NCBI GenBank assembly: GCA_003550945.1
Contig: PULL01000166.1
Location: forward strand, 1 to 16,510
Direction of reading: 5' to 3'
DNA: 16,510 nucleotides
Origin: Thioalkalivibrio sp.
GTDB taxonomy: Bacteria > Pseudomonadota > Gammaproteobacteria > Ectothiorhodospirales > Ectothiorhodospiraceae
A program made the translations under genes and the position numbers. Shown one piece after another: positions 6,942-14,594 of the stretch. The first letter of the stretch is position 1; every line of letters begins with the position of its first letter. The notes beneath the pieces are model-generated. The model was given only the letters and a program-made list of their open reading frames with translations. It did no database searches and was not told the DNA's origin.

Positions 6942-7610
6942 TCAGAGGAGAAGGCGCCGGGTCTGCAGTTCCCGGCCGTCCAGGTGTTCGTCGATCAGGC
7001 GCCGCATGAAGTCGCGGGCGGCGCGCAGGTCATTATCGGACAGCCGGGAACCGGTGGCGAGTGCACGCAGCGCCACGCCACGCAGCGCACCCTGCGCAGC
7101 TTCGGCGAAGCCCTCGCTCAGCCCTTCGTTGGGGCGGTAGCGGTAATACGCGTCGGCGTCGGTCAGCGCGTCGACGACATGCTCGAGCCCCGAGTCGACC
7201 AGGCTCAGCAGCGACCACTCCGCGGCGCGCAGGCCGTGTTCCGGACGCTCGGGTCCGAGCAGTTCCTGATAGGCGCGCTGCAGAACGCCGACGACCTCGC
7301 CGGCATCGATGTCGCGCGGAAACAGGCGCAGCACCAGCTCGTTCAGGTAGAGGGCGCAGATCATCGCGCGGCCGGTGAGCGGGAACACGCGCCGTTCCTC
7401 GCCCACGGTCAGGCTGGGCAATTCGCCCCGGCCGCGCCAGGCGAGGTCCAGCAGCACGAAGGGACGCAGCGAGCCCGCCCGCCCTCGCGCCAGCACCGCG
7501 AGGCGCCCGGCGTCCCGGGTGATCAGTTCCAGGATGCGGCTGTTCTCCCGAAACGGCCGGGCGTGCAGTACGAAGCCTGGAACAGGCAGATCGGGGTGGG
7601 CCACCGTCAC
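6942..7610 (-). CDS. recO: DNA repair protein RecO
   Basis: RecO works with RecR (and RecF) to load RecA on SSB-coated single-stranded DNA in gap repair. The 222-residue product is slightly shorter than E. coli RecO (about 242). The N-terminal OB-fold can be read from GFVLHARPFRENSRILELITRDAGRLAVLARG and the following RPFVLLDLAWRGRGELPSLTV, and the helical C-terminal part from CALYLNELVLRLFPRD and onward. No zinc-finger cysteines are seen, as in the gammaproteobacterial type. It starts with GTG at 7610 overlapping the era stop (GTGA); a second GTG at 7604 is a less likely alternative. Reading further upstream in this frame only crosses era. Coupling to era is the usual arrangement. Confidence 0.93.
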   Translation of the reverse strand: MTVAHPDLPVPGFVLHARPFRENSRILELITRDAGRLAVLARGRAGSLRPFVLLDLAWRGRGELPSLTVGEERRVFPLTGRAMICALYLNELVLRLFPRDIDAGEVVGVLQRAYQELLGPERPEHGLRAAEWSLLSLVDSGLEHVVDALTDADAYYRYRPNEGLSEGFAEAAQGALRGVALRALATGSRLSDNDLRAARDFMRRLIDEHLDGRELQTRRLLL

Positions 7611-8515
7611 CGCGGCTCTTCGATGCCGAGTTCCCGTAGCGCACGATTGCTCTGCGACCAGCCCTCCTCCACCCGCACCGTCAGGCGCAGCATGATCTTG
7701 CGCCCGAGCAGCCCCTCGAGCTGCTGCCGCGCGGCCTGGCCGATGCGTTTCAGCATCTGCCCGCCCTTGCCGATCACGATGCCCTTCTGGCTCTGCCGCT
7801 CGACCAGGATCAGCGCGTCGATGTGAGTGATGCCCGGGCGGTCTTCCCAGCCCTCGACCTGCACCGCCACCGCATAGGGAACCTCCTGACCGAGGCGCTC
7901 GAGCAAGGCCTCGCGGATCATCTCCTCGGCCCGGAAGCGTTCCGGACGGTCGCTGAGCTGCTCCGGGTCGTACAGGAAGGGTCCCTCGGGCAGGTGCCGG
8001 CCGAGTTCGTCCACCAGGCCCTGCAGGTTCCGGCCCGTTTTCCCCGAGAGCGGCACCACGGCCAGGTAATCGTGTTCCTGCGCCCGCGCCTCGAGAAAAG
8101 GCAGCAGCACGGTCTTGTCGGCAACGCGGTCGACCTTGTTCACCACCAGCACCGTCGGACGGCCTGCGGAGCGGATCGCGTCGAGGATGAAACGATCCCC
8201 GTCCTCGAAGCGACCGGCCTCCACGATGAAGCAGACGATGTCGGCATCGCTGAGCGCCTGCACGGCCGTGCGATTCAGCACCTGGTTCATCAGCCGGCTG
8301 CGCTCCGGGTCGATCCCGGGAGTGTCGATCAGCACCGTCTGGGTCGACCCCTGCGTGACGATGCCGAGGATGCGGTTGCGCGTGGTATGCGGCTTGCGGG
8401 TGATCGCAGCGAGCTTCTCCCCGACCATCCGGTTCAGCAGCGTGGTCTTGCCGACATTTGGCCGCCCGATCAGCGCGACCAGGCCGCACCGCGTGCGTTC
8501 CCTGTTTTCTGTCAT
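7607..8515 (-). CDS. era: GTPase Era
   Basis: Era is an essential GTPase that binds the 3' end of 16S rRNA and helps 30S assembly. The 302-residue product shows the G domain motifs GRPNVGKTT (17-25), the TTRNRI switch I region, DTPG (64-67), NKVD (126-129) and SGKTG (157-161, in place of the usual SAK-type G5), followed by a C-terminal KH domain with the KGIVIGKGGQMLKRIG loop (GKGG at 249-252). Start ATG 8515 overlaps the rnc stop by ATGA, and its own stop overlaps the recO GTG. rnc-era coupling is a near-universal proteobacterial pair, joining rRNA processing to ribosome maturation. Confidence 0.97.
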   Translation of the reverse strand: MTENRERTRCGLVALIGRPNVGKTTLLNRMVGEKLAAITRKPHTTRNRILGIVTQGSTQTVLIDTPGIDPERSRLMNQVLNRTAVQALSDADIVCFIVEAGRFEDGDRFILDAIRSAGRPTVLVVNKVDRVADKTVLLPFLEARAQEHDYLAVVPLSGKTGRNLQGLVDELGRHLPEGPFLYDPEQLSDRPERFRAEEMIREALLERLGQEVPYAVAVQVEGWEDRPGITHIDALILVERQSQKGIVIGKGGQMLKRIGQAARQQLEGLLGRKIMLRLTVRVEEGWSQSNRALRELGIEEPR

Positions 8516-9192
8516 GGACCGGCCTCGTGCAGCAGACGGGCAAGCGCGGCCTCCGCCGCCGCCTGCTCGGCGGCCCGCCGGCTCGACCCCGTGCCCTGCT
8601 GCCCCCAGGATTCGCTGGGCAGCCAGGCCTCGATGACGAACCGGCGCTGGTGGTCGGGGCCGGAAACCTCCAGCACCCGGTATTCCGGCAACACACGGCC
8701 ACGACCCTGCAGAAACTCCTGCAGCCGCGTCTTCGGGTCTTTCAACGATTCGGCGCTGGGCAGGGAATCGAGTCGCTGCTCGTACAGCCGGAGCACGAAC
8801 TCTCGTGTGGCACTATACCCCGCGGTGCGGTAGCTCGCCCCGATCAGCGCCTCGAGCGCATCGGCCAGGATCGACTCGCGCCGCTGCCCTCCGGTCTTGC
8901 GCTCGCCCTGCCCCAGGTTCAGTGCCCCCGCCATCCCCGAGGCGCGCGCGATTTCGGCCACGGCGCCACGATTCACCAGTGCGGCGCGCAGCCGGGTCAG
9001 GTCCCCCTCGGGGGCATCGGGCAGGCGCTCGAACAGCGCGTCGGCAATCACGAGGCCGAGCACGGCATCGCCAAGGAATTCAAGGCGTTCGTTATGCCGG
9101 GCGCCGGCGCTGCGGTGGGTGAGCGCCTGCTCCAGCGATTCCGCGCCCCGCAGTGCCTCCGGCAGCAGGCTGCGGAAGTCGGTGAGACTCAT
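8512..9192 (-). CDS. rnc: Ribonuclease III
   Basis: RNase III cuts double-stranded RNA, including the rRNA precursor stems. The 226-residue product matches E. coli length (226). The catalytic domain carries NERLEFLGDAVLG (34-46) with Glu38 and Asp42, and LADALEALIGA with Asp111 and Glu114, together the four metal-binding acidic residues. The C-terminal dsRNA-binding domain (about 150-222) has DPKTRLQEFLQ, LPEYRVLEVSG and GTGSSRRAAEQAAAEAAL. The start is ATG 9192; there is only a weak GAG upstream as a ribosome-binding site. Between DUF4845 and this gene are 52 nt, with a small hairpin in them. It follows lepB-DUF4845 and couples to era. Confidence 0.97.
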   Translation of the reverse strand: MSLTDFRSLLPEALRGAESLEQALTHRSAGARHNERLEFLGDAVLGLVIADALFERLPDAPEGDLTRLRAALVNRGAVAEIARASGMAGALNLGQGERKTGGQRRESILADALEALIGASYRTAGYSATREFVLRLYEQRLDSLPSAESLKDPKTRLQEFLQGRGRVLPEYRVLEVSGPDHQRRFVIEAWLPSESWGQQGTGSSRRAAEQAAAEAALARLLHEAGP

Positions 9193-9217
9193 CCGCGCTC
9201 AGGCCCATCCGCGGCGG

Positions 9218-9231
9218 CCGGGCGTTCCCGG
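9218..9231 (-). other. Small hairpin in the rnc leader
   Basis: CCGGG-AACG-CCCGG forms a perfect five-base-pair stem with a four-base loop, 25 nt before the rnc ATG. In E. coli the rnc leader contains stem-loops cut by RNase III for autoregulation; this one is far shorter and would be a poor RNase III target. Recorded as structure only. Confidence 0.25.
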
Positions 9232-9244
9232 AGCAACGGCACAT

Positions 9245-9622
9245 TCAAGGCGAGAGTTTGTCGCGGCGGTTGAACTTGGCGACCAGATCCAGGTTGCCGA
9301 AGAAGGTGCGCCGCACTTCGTAGTCCAGAATCATGAACCGTCCGGAGCCATCCTCCTCGAAACTGATGTTCTCGCGCTCGACGTTTTCATAGATCGAGTT
9401 GATCGCGAGACGCCGGTTGATGTCGTTCCAGATCTGCTGCGGCGTGCGTTCCGCCGCGCCCGGCGCGGCGGCCACGTCGGTGACAATGGCCCTGACCGTC
9501 CAGTACTGCATGTAGTCCTTGCCGATGGTCAGAAAGAAGTTCGCGACCAGTACCGCAAACAGGATGAAAATGATCACGGTGAATCCGCCGATTCCCCGCA
9601 TCTGTTGTCTGGATCTCAGCAT
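9245..9622 (-). CDS. DUF4845 single-span membrane protein
   Basis: A 125-residue protein of the DUF4845 family, regularly found between lepB and rnc in gammaproteobacteria. It has one transmembrane helix at about 12-32 (GGFTVIIFILFAVLVANFFL) preceded by basic residues, and a soluble part likely in the periplasm with a pilin-like pattern (QIWNDINRRLAINSIYE..., FMILDYEVRRTFFGNLDLVAKF). No enzymatic motif or cysteine is visible. Start ATG at 9622, 24 nt after lepB, with GGGAACG near it. Function is not known. Its constant placement beside signal peptidase and its N-terminal anchor invite a link with the secretion pathway, but this is inference. Confidence 0.85.
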   Translation of the reverse strand: MLRSRQQMRGIGGFTVIIFILFAVLVANFFLTIGKDYMQYWTVRAIVTDVAAAPGAAERTPQQIWNDINRRLAINSIYENVERENISFEEDGSGRFMILDYEVRRTFFGNLDLVAKFNRRDKLSP

Positions 9623-9646
9623 CGTTCCCAGCCCCCGTTCGTGCTG

Positions 9647-10420
9647 TCAGTGAATGCGGTTGCCCACCCGCGAGAAATCCCAGTGCCCGGCATTGTAGTC
9701 CCAGTTCAGCCAGATGAAGAGCGCACGCCCCACCAGAAGGTCCTCCGACACGAAGCCCCACATCCGGCTGTCGTTGCTGTTGTCGCGGTTGTCACCCACC
9801 ATGAAATAATGCCCCTCGGGCACCCGCACCGATCCGCTCATTCCCGGCGCCTGCTCCCACATCAGGATCTCGTGGGGCGTGTCGCCGAGGTATTCCCGGA
9901 ACATCGTCGCACCGGTCATCATCCGACCGGAGCCCACACCCTCGAATGTGCCCAGCTCCTCGGTGCGCTGCGCCTCGCCGTTCACGTACAGCGTGCGGTC
10001 CCGGAACTCGATCAGATCGCCCGGAATTCCCACCACGCGCTTGATATAGTCTTCGGCAGGGTTGCGGGGATACTTGAACACCGCGACGTCGCCGCGCTCG
10101 GGTTTGCCCGTCTCGAGGATCACGCTGCGGGTGATCGGCAGCCGGACTCCATAGGAAAACTTGTTGACCAGGATGAAGTCGCCAACCAGCAGGGTCGGCA
10201 TCATCGATCCCGAAGGAATCCGGAAGGGCTCGGCCACAAAGGACCGCAGCACCAGCACGATCAGCAGCACCGGGAAGAAGGACCGGGAATAATCGACGTA
10301 CCACGGCAGCTGCGCCTGCCGCTCCGGACTCATCCAGCGGCGGGCAACCGCCCACACCAGCCAGATCACGCCCGTGACCAGCGTCGCCAGCACCAGGATC
10401 AGCTCGAGGCTGAAAGTCAT
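9647..10420 (-). CDS. lepB: Signal peptidase I
   Basis: LepB removes N-terminal signal peptides from secreted proteins on the periplasmic side of the inner membrane. The 257-residue product has two transmembrane segments (about 4-26 and 47-60) as in the E. coli enzyme, then the catalytic parts: PSGSMMPTLLVGD with nucleophile Ser72, YIKRVVGIPGD with the general base Lys128, and the box E motif GDNRDNSNDSR. E. coli LepB is longer (about 324), and the missing length lies in the second domain, as in many other bacteria. Start ATG 10420 has GGGAG six to seven bases upstream. It follows lepA by 36 nt across a hairpin and is probably in the same transcript. Confidence 0.97.
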   Translation of the reverse strand: MTFSLELILVLATLVTGVIWLVWAVARRWMSPERQAQLPWYVDYSRSFFPVLLIVLVLRSFVAEPFRIPSGSMMPTLLVGDFILVNKFSYGVRLPITRSVILETGKPERGDVAVFKYPRNPAEDYIKRVVGIPGDLIEFRDRTLYVNGEAQRTEELGTFEGVGSGRMMTGATMFREYLGDTPHEILMWEQAPGMSGSVRVPEGHYFMVGDNRDNSNDSRMWGFVSEDLLVGRALFIWLNWDYNAGHWDFSRVGNRIH

Positions 10421-10437
10421 AACAGCTCCCTTCTCGG

Positions 10438-10458
10438 AAACCGGTCCGTGACCGGGTT
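10438..10458 (-). terminator. Stem-loop between lepA and lepB (weak terminator or processing site)
   Basis: An inverted repeat overlaps the lepA stop codon: CCGGTC-ACG-GACCGG, extendable by two A-T pairs past one mismatch to a 9-position stem with a 3-base loop. Only three Ts follow, so an efficient intrinsic terminator is unlikely; partial attenuation or protection of the lepA 3' end is possible. Confidence 0.35.
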
Positions 10459-12262
10459 AGCCCTTGTCGGCGGTTGAGAGCACGGCAAGAAAGGCCTCCT
10501 GGGGAACATCCACCCGGCCGATCTGCTTCATGCGCCTCTTGCCCGCCTTCTGTTTTTCCAATAGCTTGCGCTTGCGCGTGGCGTCCCCCCCGTAGCACTT
10601 CGCAAGAACGTTCTTGCGCAGGGCCTTCACGGTCGACCTCGCGATGATCTTCGAGCCGATTGCCGCCTGGATGGCCACCTCGAACATCTGGCGCGGAATG
10701 ATGCCACACATGCGCTCGGCCAGTTCCCGCCCGCGGCTCTGCGCCTGGTCGCGATGCAGAATCGCCGACAGCGCGTCGACCCGCTCACCGTTGATCAGGA
10801 TGTCCACCCGCACCAGCGGCGCCGCCTGGAAGCGCAGCGGCTGATAGTCGAATGACGCGTAGCCCCGCGTCGCGGACTTCAGCCGATCGAAGAAGTCCAT
10901 CACCACCTCGGACATCGGCATCTCGTACGACAGCGCGACCTGCCGGCCCATGTACTGCATTTTCACCTGCACGCCGCGCTTCTCCACGCAGAGGGTCATC
11001 ACCGCTCCCACGTACTCCTGCGGGGTCAGGATGTTGGCCAGGATGATCGGCTCGCGCACCTCCGCGATCTCGTTGGCCGGCGGCAACTCCGAGGGGTTGT
11101 GCACGGGCACCACCTCGCCGTCGGTCTTCTCGACCTCGTAGACGACCGTTGGCGCGGTCGAGATCAGGTCCAGCCCGTACTCCCGCTCGAGCCGTTCCTG
11201 CACGATCTCCATGTGCAGCATCCCGAGGAAGCCGCAGCGAAATCCGAACCCCAGGGCCTGCGAGGTCTCGGGCTCGAACTGCAGGGCTGCGTCGTTCAGG
11301 CGCAGCTTGTCCAGCGCCTCGCGCAGGTCGTTGAAGTCCTCGGCACTGATCGGAAACAAGCCTGCGAACACGCGCGGCTGCACCTCCTTGAAGCCCGGCA
11401 GCGGATTCGCGGCGGAATTCTGCGCGTCGGTGAAGGTATCCCCCACCTTCGCCCCCGTAATGTCCTTGATGCTCGCGATCACGTAGCCCACCTCGCCCAC
11501 GTCGAGGTAGGGCCGGTCGACCGGCTTCGGAGTGAACACACCGACGCGGTCCACCTCGTAGGTGCGCCCGACCGACATCGCGGTGATCCTGCGTTTGGCG
11601 TGCAACTGGCCGGCCTTGACCCGGACCAGCGCGACCACGCCCAGATAGTTGTCGTACCAGGAATCGATCACCAGGGCCTGCAGCGGCGCCTCCGGGCTGC
11701 CCTCGGGTGGCGGGATCCGGTGGATCAGCTCTTCCAGCAGGTCGGCGACGCCCTCGCCGGTCTTCGCGGAAACGCGGATGGCGTTCGCGGCCTCGATGCC
11801 GATCACGTCCTCGATCTCGCTGGCCACGCGGTCCGGCTCCGCGGCGGGCAGATCGATCTTGTTCAGCACCGGCACCACCTCAAGCCCCTGGTCGATGGCG
11901 GTGTAGCAGTTGGCGACGCTCTGCGCCTCGACCCCCTGCGAGGCGTCCACCACCAGCAGCGCGCCCTCGCAGGCGGAGAGCGAACGCGACACTTCGTAGG
12001 AGAAATCGACGTGGCCCGGAGTGTCGATGAAATTGAGCTGATAGCGCTGCCCGTCGCGTGCGTCGTAATACAGCGAAACGCTTTGCGCCTTGATCGTGAT
12101 TCCCCGCTCGCGTTCCAGGTCCATCGAATCCAGCACCTGCTCCGCCATCTCGCGCTCGGACAGGCCGCCGCAGACCTGGATCAACCGGTCTGCGAGCGTG
12201 GACTTGCCGTGGTCGATATGCGCGATGATGGAGAAGTTGCGGGTACGTCGGGTGTCAGTCAT
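10457..12262 (-). CDS. lepA: Elongation factor 4 (LepA), ribosomal back-translocase
   Basis: EF4 is a translational GTPase that acts on stalled or mis-translocated ribosomes and in ribosome biogenesis. The 601-residue product fits the E. coli length (599). Motifs: AHIDHGKST (14-22), the RERGITIKAQ switch I, DTPGHVDF (80-87), NKIDLP (134-139), and downstream the EF-G-like domain (PEVFAGLFPI-like segment reading RVFAGLFPISAEDF), GFRCGFLGMLHMEI, the LepA-specific C-terminal domain with KCYGGDATRKRKLLEKQK and the closing VPQEAFLAVL. Start ATG 12262 overlaps the end of the glutaredoxin-like gene by 8 nt. Followed by lepB as in E. coli. Confidence 0.98.
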   Translation of the reverse strand: MTDTRRTRNFSIIAHIDHGKSTLADRLIQVCGGLSEREMAEQVLDSMDLERERGITIKAQSVSLYYDARDGQRYQLNFIDTPGHVDFSYEVSRSLSACEGALLVVDASQGVEAQSVANCYTAIDQGLEVVPVLNKIDLPAAEPDRVASEIEDVIGIEAANAIRVSAKTGEGVADLLEELIHRIPPPEGSPEAPLQALVIDSWYDNYLGVVALVRVKAGQLHAKRRITAMSVGRTYEVDRVGVFTPKPVDRPYLDVGEVGYVIASIKDITGAKVGDTFTDAQNSAANPLPGFKEVQPRVFAGLFPISAEDFNDLREALDKLRLNDAALQFEPETSQALGFGFRCGFLGMLHMEIVQERLEREYGLDLISTAPTVVYEVEKTDGEVVPVHNPSELPPANEIAEVREPIILANILTPQEYVGAVMTLCVEKRGVQVKMQYMGRQVALSYEMPMSEVVMDFFDRLKSATRGYASFDYQPLRFQAAPLVRVDILINGERVDALSAILHRDQAQSRGRELAERMCGIIPRQMFEVAIQAAIGSKIIARSTVKALRKNVLAKCYGGDATRKRKLLEKQKAGKRRMKQIGRVDVPQEAFLAVLSTADKG

Positions 12263-12581
12263 TCCGGGTCAGCTCGTCGATCAGTGCCGGCGCGTCGAGA
12301 AAATGGCAGCAGAGGATTTCTCCGTCCACCGCAAGCACGGGCACCTTGGCGTTGAAACGCGCCGACAAATCGGGATTCTCGTCGATGTCGACGCGCTCGA
12401 GCGCGAAAGTATAACGGCTTTGCAAGGCTGAGAGCTCTGCGAGCATGTGCTCGCAGAGCCCGCAGTCGATCCGGTGATAGACGGTCAGCCTAGGCGGCGG
12501 CCGACCAGAGCCCTCGCGACCGGCAGACGCTCGGGAGGGTTCGCCGGTGTCGGCAGACCCTCCACGGCGTTCTCCGGTCAC
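12255..12581 (-). CDS. Small glutaredoxin-like protein (DUF836 type)
   Basis: A 108-residue thioredoxin-fold protein. The domain starts at about residue 31 (PRLTVYHRIDCGLC) with the redox pair Cys40 and Cys43 (CGLC), and continues with VDIDENPDL and the cis-proline KVPVLAVDG (Pro81). A Cys91-Cys92 pair follows in EILCCHF. About 30 residues precede the fold; they are rich in Gly, Arg and Ser and probably disordered. GTG 12581 overlaps the degP stop as GTGA and is the only plausible start codon before the domain besides rare ones. Family members of this kind between degP/mucD and lepA are common in gammaproteobacteria. A disulfide-reductase function is likely; partner unknown. Confidence 0.87.
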   Translation of the reverse strand: MTGERRGGSADTGEPSRASAGREGSGRPPPRLTVYHRIDCGLCEHMLAELSALQSRYTFALERVDIDENPDLSARFNAKVPVLAVDGEILCCHFLDAPALIDELTRND

Positions 12582-13993
12582 TGGTTCGGAATGCGCAGCG
12601 CGATGAAGACCGGCGTGCCTTCCCGGTGCACCAGCACCGGGACCGAGCGCCCTGCGGAGGCCGCCTCGACCATTTCGCCGAAGGCTTCCGGCGACGCCAC
12701 CGGTTCGCCACCAAACTGCACGATCACGTCCCCGGCGCGGATTCCGGCAGCGCGTGCCGGGTTGCCGGTCACCTCGGCCACGCGCACGCCTTCGTCACCC
12801 AGCCCAAGCGCCGAGCGCTCATCGCTGCTCAGCGGTTCGATCTGCATGCCCAGCAGGCTTTGCGGGCGCACTGGCGGCGCCGGCTGCTGGCGACCGCTGC
12901 GGCCCATCGCGATGTCCTCGGGGAGCGCCTCAATGGTGACACCGATCACGATCTCCTGGTCGTCACGCAGCACGTCGACATCCACCTCGGCGCCCACCGG
13001 CGTCCTCCCGACGATCGGCGGCAGCGCGCTGGAACGGGGCACTTCGATGCCGTTGAAGCGCAGGATCACGTCCCCGGTGCGGAAGCCCGCCTTCTCCGCC
13101 GGGCTGTTGGGCTGAACCTGCGCCACCAGCGCACCGGTCGGACGCGTCATCCCGAACGAGTCCGCCAGTTCCCGGGTGACTTCCTGGATCAGCACGCCCA
13201 GCCAGCCGCGGGTGACGGTGCCGGTCTCGCGGAGCTGTTGGGCGACTTCCACGGCCATCTCGATCGGGATCGCGAAAGACAGGCCCATGAACCCGCCGGT
13301 GCGGCTGTAGATCTGAGAATTGATCCCGACCACCTCTCCGTCGAGGTTGAACAGCGGGCCTCCGGAGTTGCCGGGGTTGATCGCGACGTCGGTCTGGATG
13401 AACGGCACATAGTTGTCGGAGGGGAGGCTGCGCCCCTTGGCGCTGACGATCCCGGCCGTCACCGAATGATCGAAGCCGAACGGAGAGCCGATCGCCAGCA
13501 CCCATTCGCCCACCCGCAGCGCTTCCGAGGAACCCAGACGCAGGGTGGGCAGATCCTGCGCCTCGATCTTCAGCACCGCGACGTCACTCTGCGGATCGGA
13601 GCCGATCACCTCCGCGGTGAACACGCGCCGGTCGGAGAGCCGCACCACGATCTCGCCACCGTTTTCGATCACGTGGTGGTTGGTCAGGATGTAGCCGTCC
13701 TCCGAGTAGATGAACCCGGAACCCATCGAGCCCCGTTCAAAACGCTCCGGTCCGGGACGTTCCCCACGCTCGCCGAAAAAGCGCTCGAACAGATCGCCAA
13801 ACGGCGTCCCTTCGGGCAGGTCCGGTAGGGCTTCCCGCTCCGACACGGTGCGCTCGCGCGACGAAGAGATGTTGACCACCGCCGGGCTGTACTTCTCCGC
13901 CAGCGGGACGAAATCCGGGAGATGACGCGCCGAGGCCGGGACCGACAGCGCGATCAGCACCGTTGCCAGGAAGAACCAACGATAAGTTTTCAT
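12578..13993 (-). CDS. degP: Periplasmic serine protease DegP/MucD (HtrA family)
   Basis: A 471-residue HtrA protease of the periplasm that degrades or holds misfolded envelope proteins. An N-terminal signal peptide (hydrophobic 6-18, ending VPASA with cleavage expected after Ala22) precedes a trypsin-like domain with the catalytic triad His107 (LTNHHVI), Asp137 (SDVAVLKI) and Ser210 (NPGNSGGPL). Two PDZ domains follow, at about 245-335 and 365-460 (LLGMQIEPL..., PARAAGIRAGDVIVQFGG). The start is ATG 13993 with GAAGGTG just upstream; a GTG at 14005 in the same frame is less well placed. It lies after rseC as in the MucD arrangement, so it can be expressed from the rpoE operon and from the sigma-E-like promoter in the gap. 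Its stop overlaps the next gene. Confidence 0.96.
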   Translation of the reverse strand: MKTYRWFFLATVLIALSVPASARHLPDFVPLAEKYSPAVVNISSSRERTVSEREALPDLPEGTPFGDLFERFFGERGERPGPERFERGSMGSGFIYSEDGYILTNHHVIENGGEIVVRLSDRRVFTAEVIGSDPQSDVAVLKIEAQDLPTLRLGSSEALRVGEWVLAIGSPFGFDHSVTAGIVSAKGRSLPSDNYVPFIQTDVAINPGNSGGPLFNLDGEVVGINSQIYSRTGGFMGLSFAIPIEMAVEVAQQLRETGTVTRGWLGVLIQEVTRELADSFGMTRPTGALVAQVQPNSPAEKAGFRTGDVILRFNGIEVPRSSALPPIVGRTPVGAEVDVDVLRDDQEIVIGVTIEALPEDIAMGRSGRQQPAPPVRPQSLLGMQIEPLSSDERSALGLGDEGVRVAEVTGNPARAAGIRAGDVIVQFGGEPVASPEAFGEMVEAASAGRSVPVLVHREGTPVFIALRIPNQ

Positions 13994-14022
13994 GTGCACC
14001 TTCACGGGTCATTGAGTACGAG

Positions 14023-14051
14023 TCTAGAGCCGCCGATCGCGCGCAAGTTCC
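14023..14051 (-). promoter_or_regulatory. Sigma-E (RpoE/AlgU)-type promoter of degP
   Basis: In the gap after rseC the minus strand reads GGAACTT (14051-14045), then 16 bases, then TCTAGA (14028-14023). This matches the extracytoplasmic sigma-E -35 GGAACTT exactly, with the standard 16-base spacing and a TCT-type -10. Transcription would start about 6-7 bases further, giving a leader of about 20-25 nt that includes the degP ribosome-binding site. degP is a known sigma-E regulon member in E. coli, and rpoE is four genes upstream here, so this is a feedback link. Confidence 0.75.
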
Positions 14052-14085
14052 GCGTTGGAAACAAATCGCCCGACCGCATGGCCCA

Positions 14086-14583
14086 CTAGGCACCCGGCCC
14101 GGAAAGACGGCCGGTCGCGGATGCAGGCATCACCGAGGTGGCGGCCGGCTGTCGACCCAGAAGTACCGGCTGGAATCGCTGCTCCTGGCTCCGCAACCAG
14201 CGGCGCACCCCAACGAGTCCAAGCGCGAATCCCGCTACGCCGGCAACGATCAGAACCACATCCGCGAGCCCGGGAAACAGCCAACCCAGCAGGATCGGCA
14301 CCAGCATCATCCCCGCCAGCGGCAGCAGGTACATCACCACGGCACCCGACACGAGCGCGTGATCGCGCACTCCCAGCGTCACCCGATCGCCGGCCTTCAA
14401 TCCGTCGCTGTTCGGTACCCGCAATTCGAGCGCGCGGCGGCCGAGGACTTCGGAGAGCACGCCGTTGCCGCAGCCGGTGCGTGCCGAGCAGGACCCGCAG
14501 GTGGACTTGCGCTCCACGCGCACCGTCGCCCAAGCCTCGTCGGCGACGACCACCACGCCCTGCTCCTCGATCCAGTCACGCAT
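14086..14583 (-). CDS. rseC: RseC (MucC) family membrane regulator of sigma-E
   Basis: A 165-residue inner-membrane protein of the RseC/MucC family, linked to sigma-E tuning and, in E. coli, to reduction of SoxR. The N-terminal part has a cysteine cluster, Cys29-x2-Cys32-x5-Cys38 (STCGSCSARTGCGNG); E. coli RseC has one more Cys upstream, which is missing here. Two transmembrane segments follow, about 76-103 (LVSGAVVMYLLPLAGMMLV...) and 107-126, and then a soluble tail. Start ATG 14583, 11 nt after rseB. The gene ends 92 nt before degP, where the sigma-E promoter is. Family and position agree; molecular function in this organism is not certain. Confidence 0.92.
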   Translation of the reverse strand: MRDWIEEQGVVVVADEAWATVRVERKSTCGSCSARTGCGNGVLSEVLGRRALELRVPNSDGLKAGDRVTLGVRDHALVSGAVVMYLLPLAGMMLVPILLGWLFPGLADVVLIVAGVAGFALGLVGVRRWLRSQEQRFQPVLLGRQPAATSVMPASATGRLSGPGA

Positions 14584-14594
14584 CGCGGATCGGG

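Noticed and set aside
6942..8702. A single 586-residue minus-strand protein with RecO at its C-terminus
   Set aside because: The upstream half is the era coding region read in another frame; the GTG at 7610 overlapping the era stop is the natural recO start.
9537..9542. Second GAACTT element on the minus strand, inside the DUF4845 gene
   Set aside because: It lies within coding sequence with no convincing -10 partner noted at sigma-E spacing and no gene start suitably placed.
8897..10477. Long + strand open frame (526 codons) opposite rnc, DUF4845 and lepB
   Set aside because: It spans several real genes and their gaps on the other strand and has no recognisable domain.
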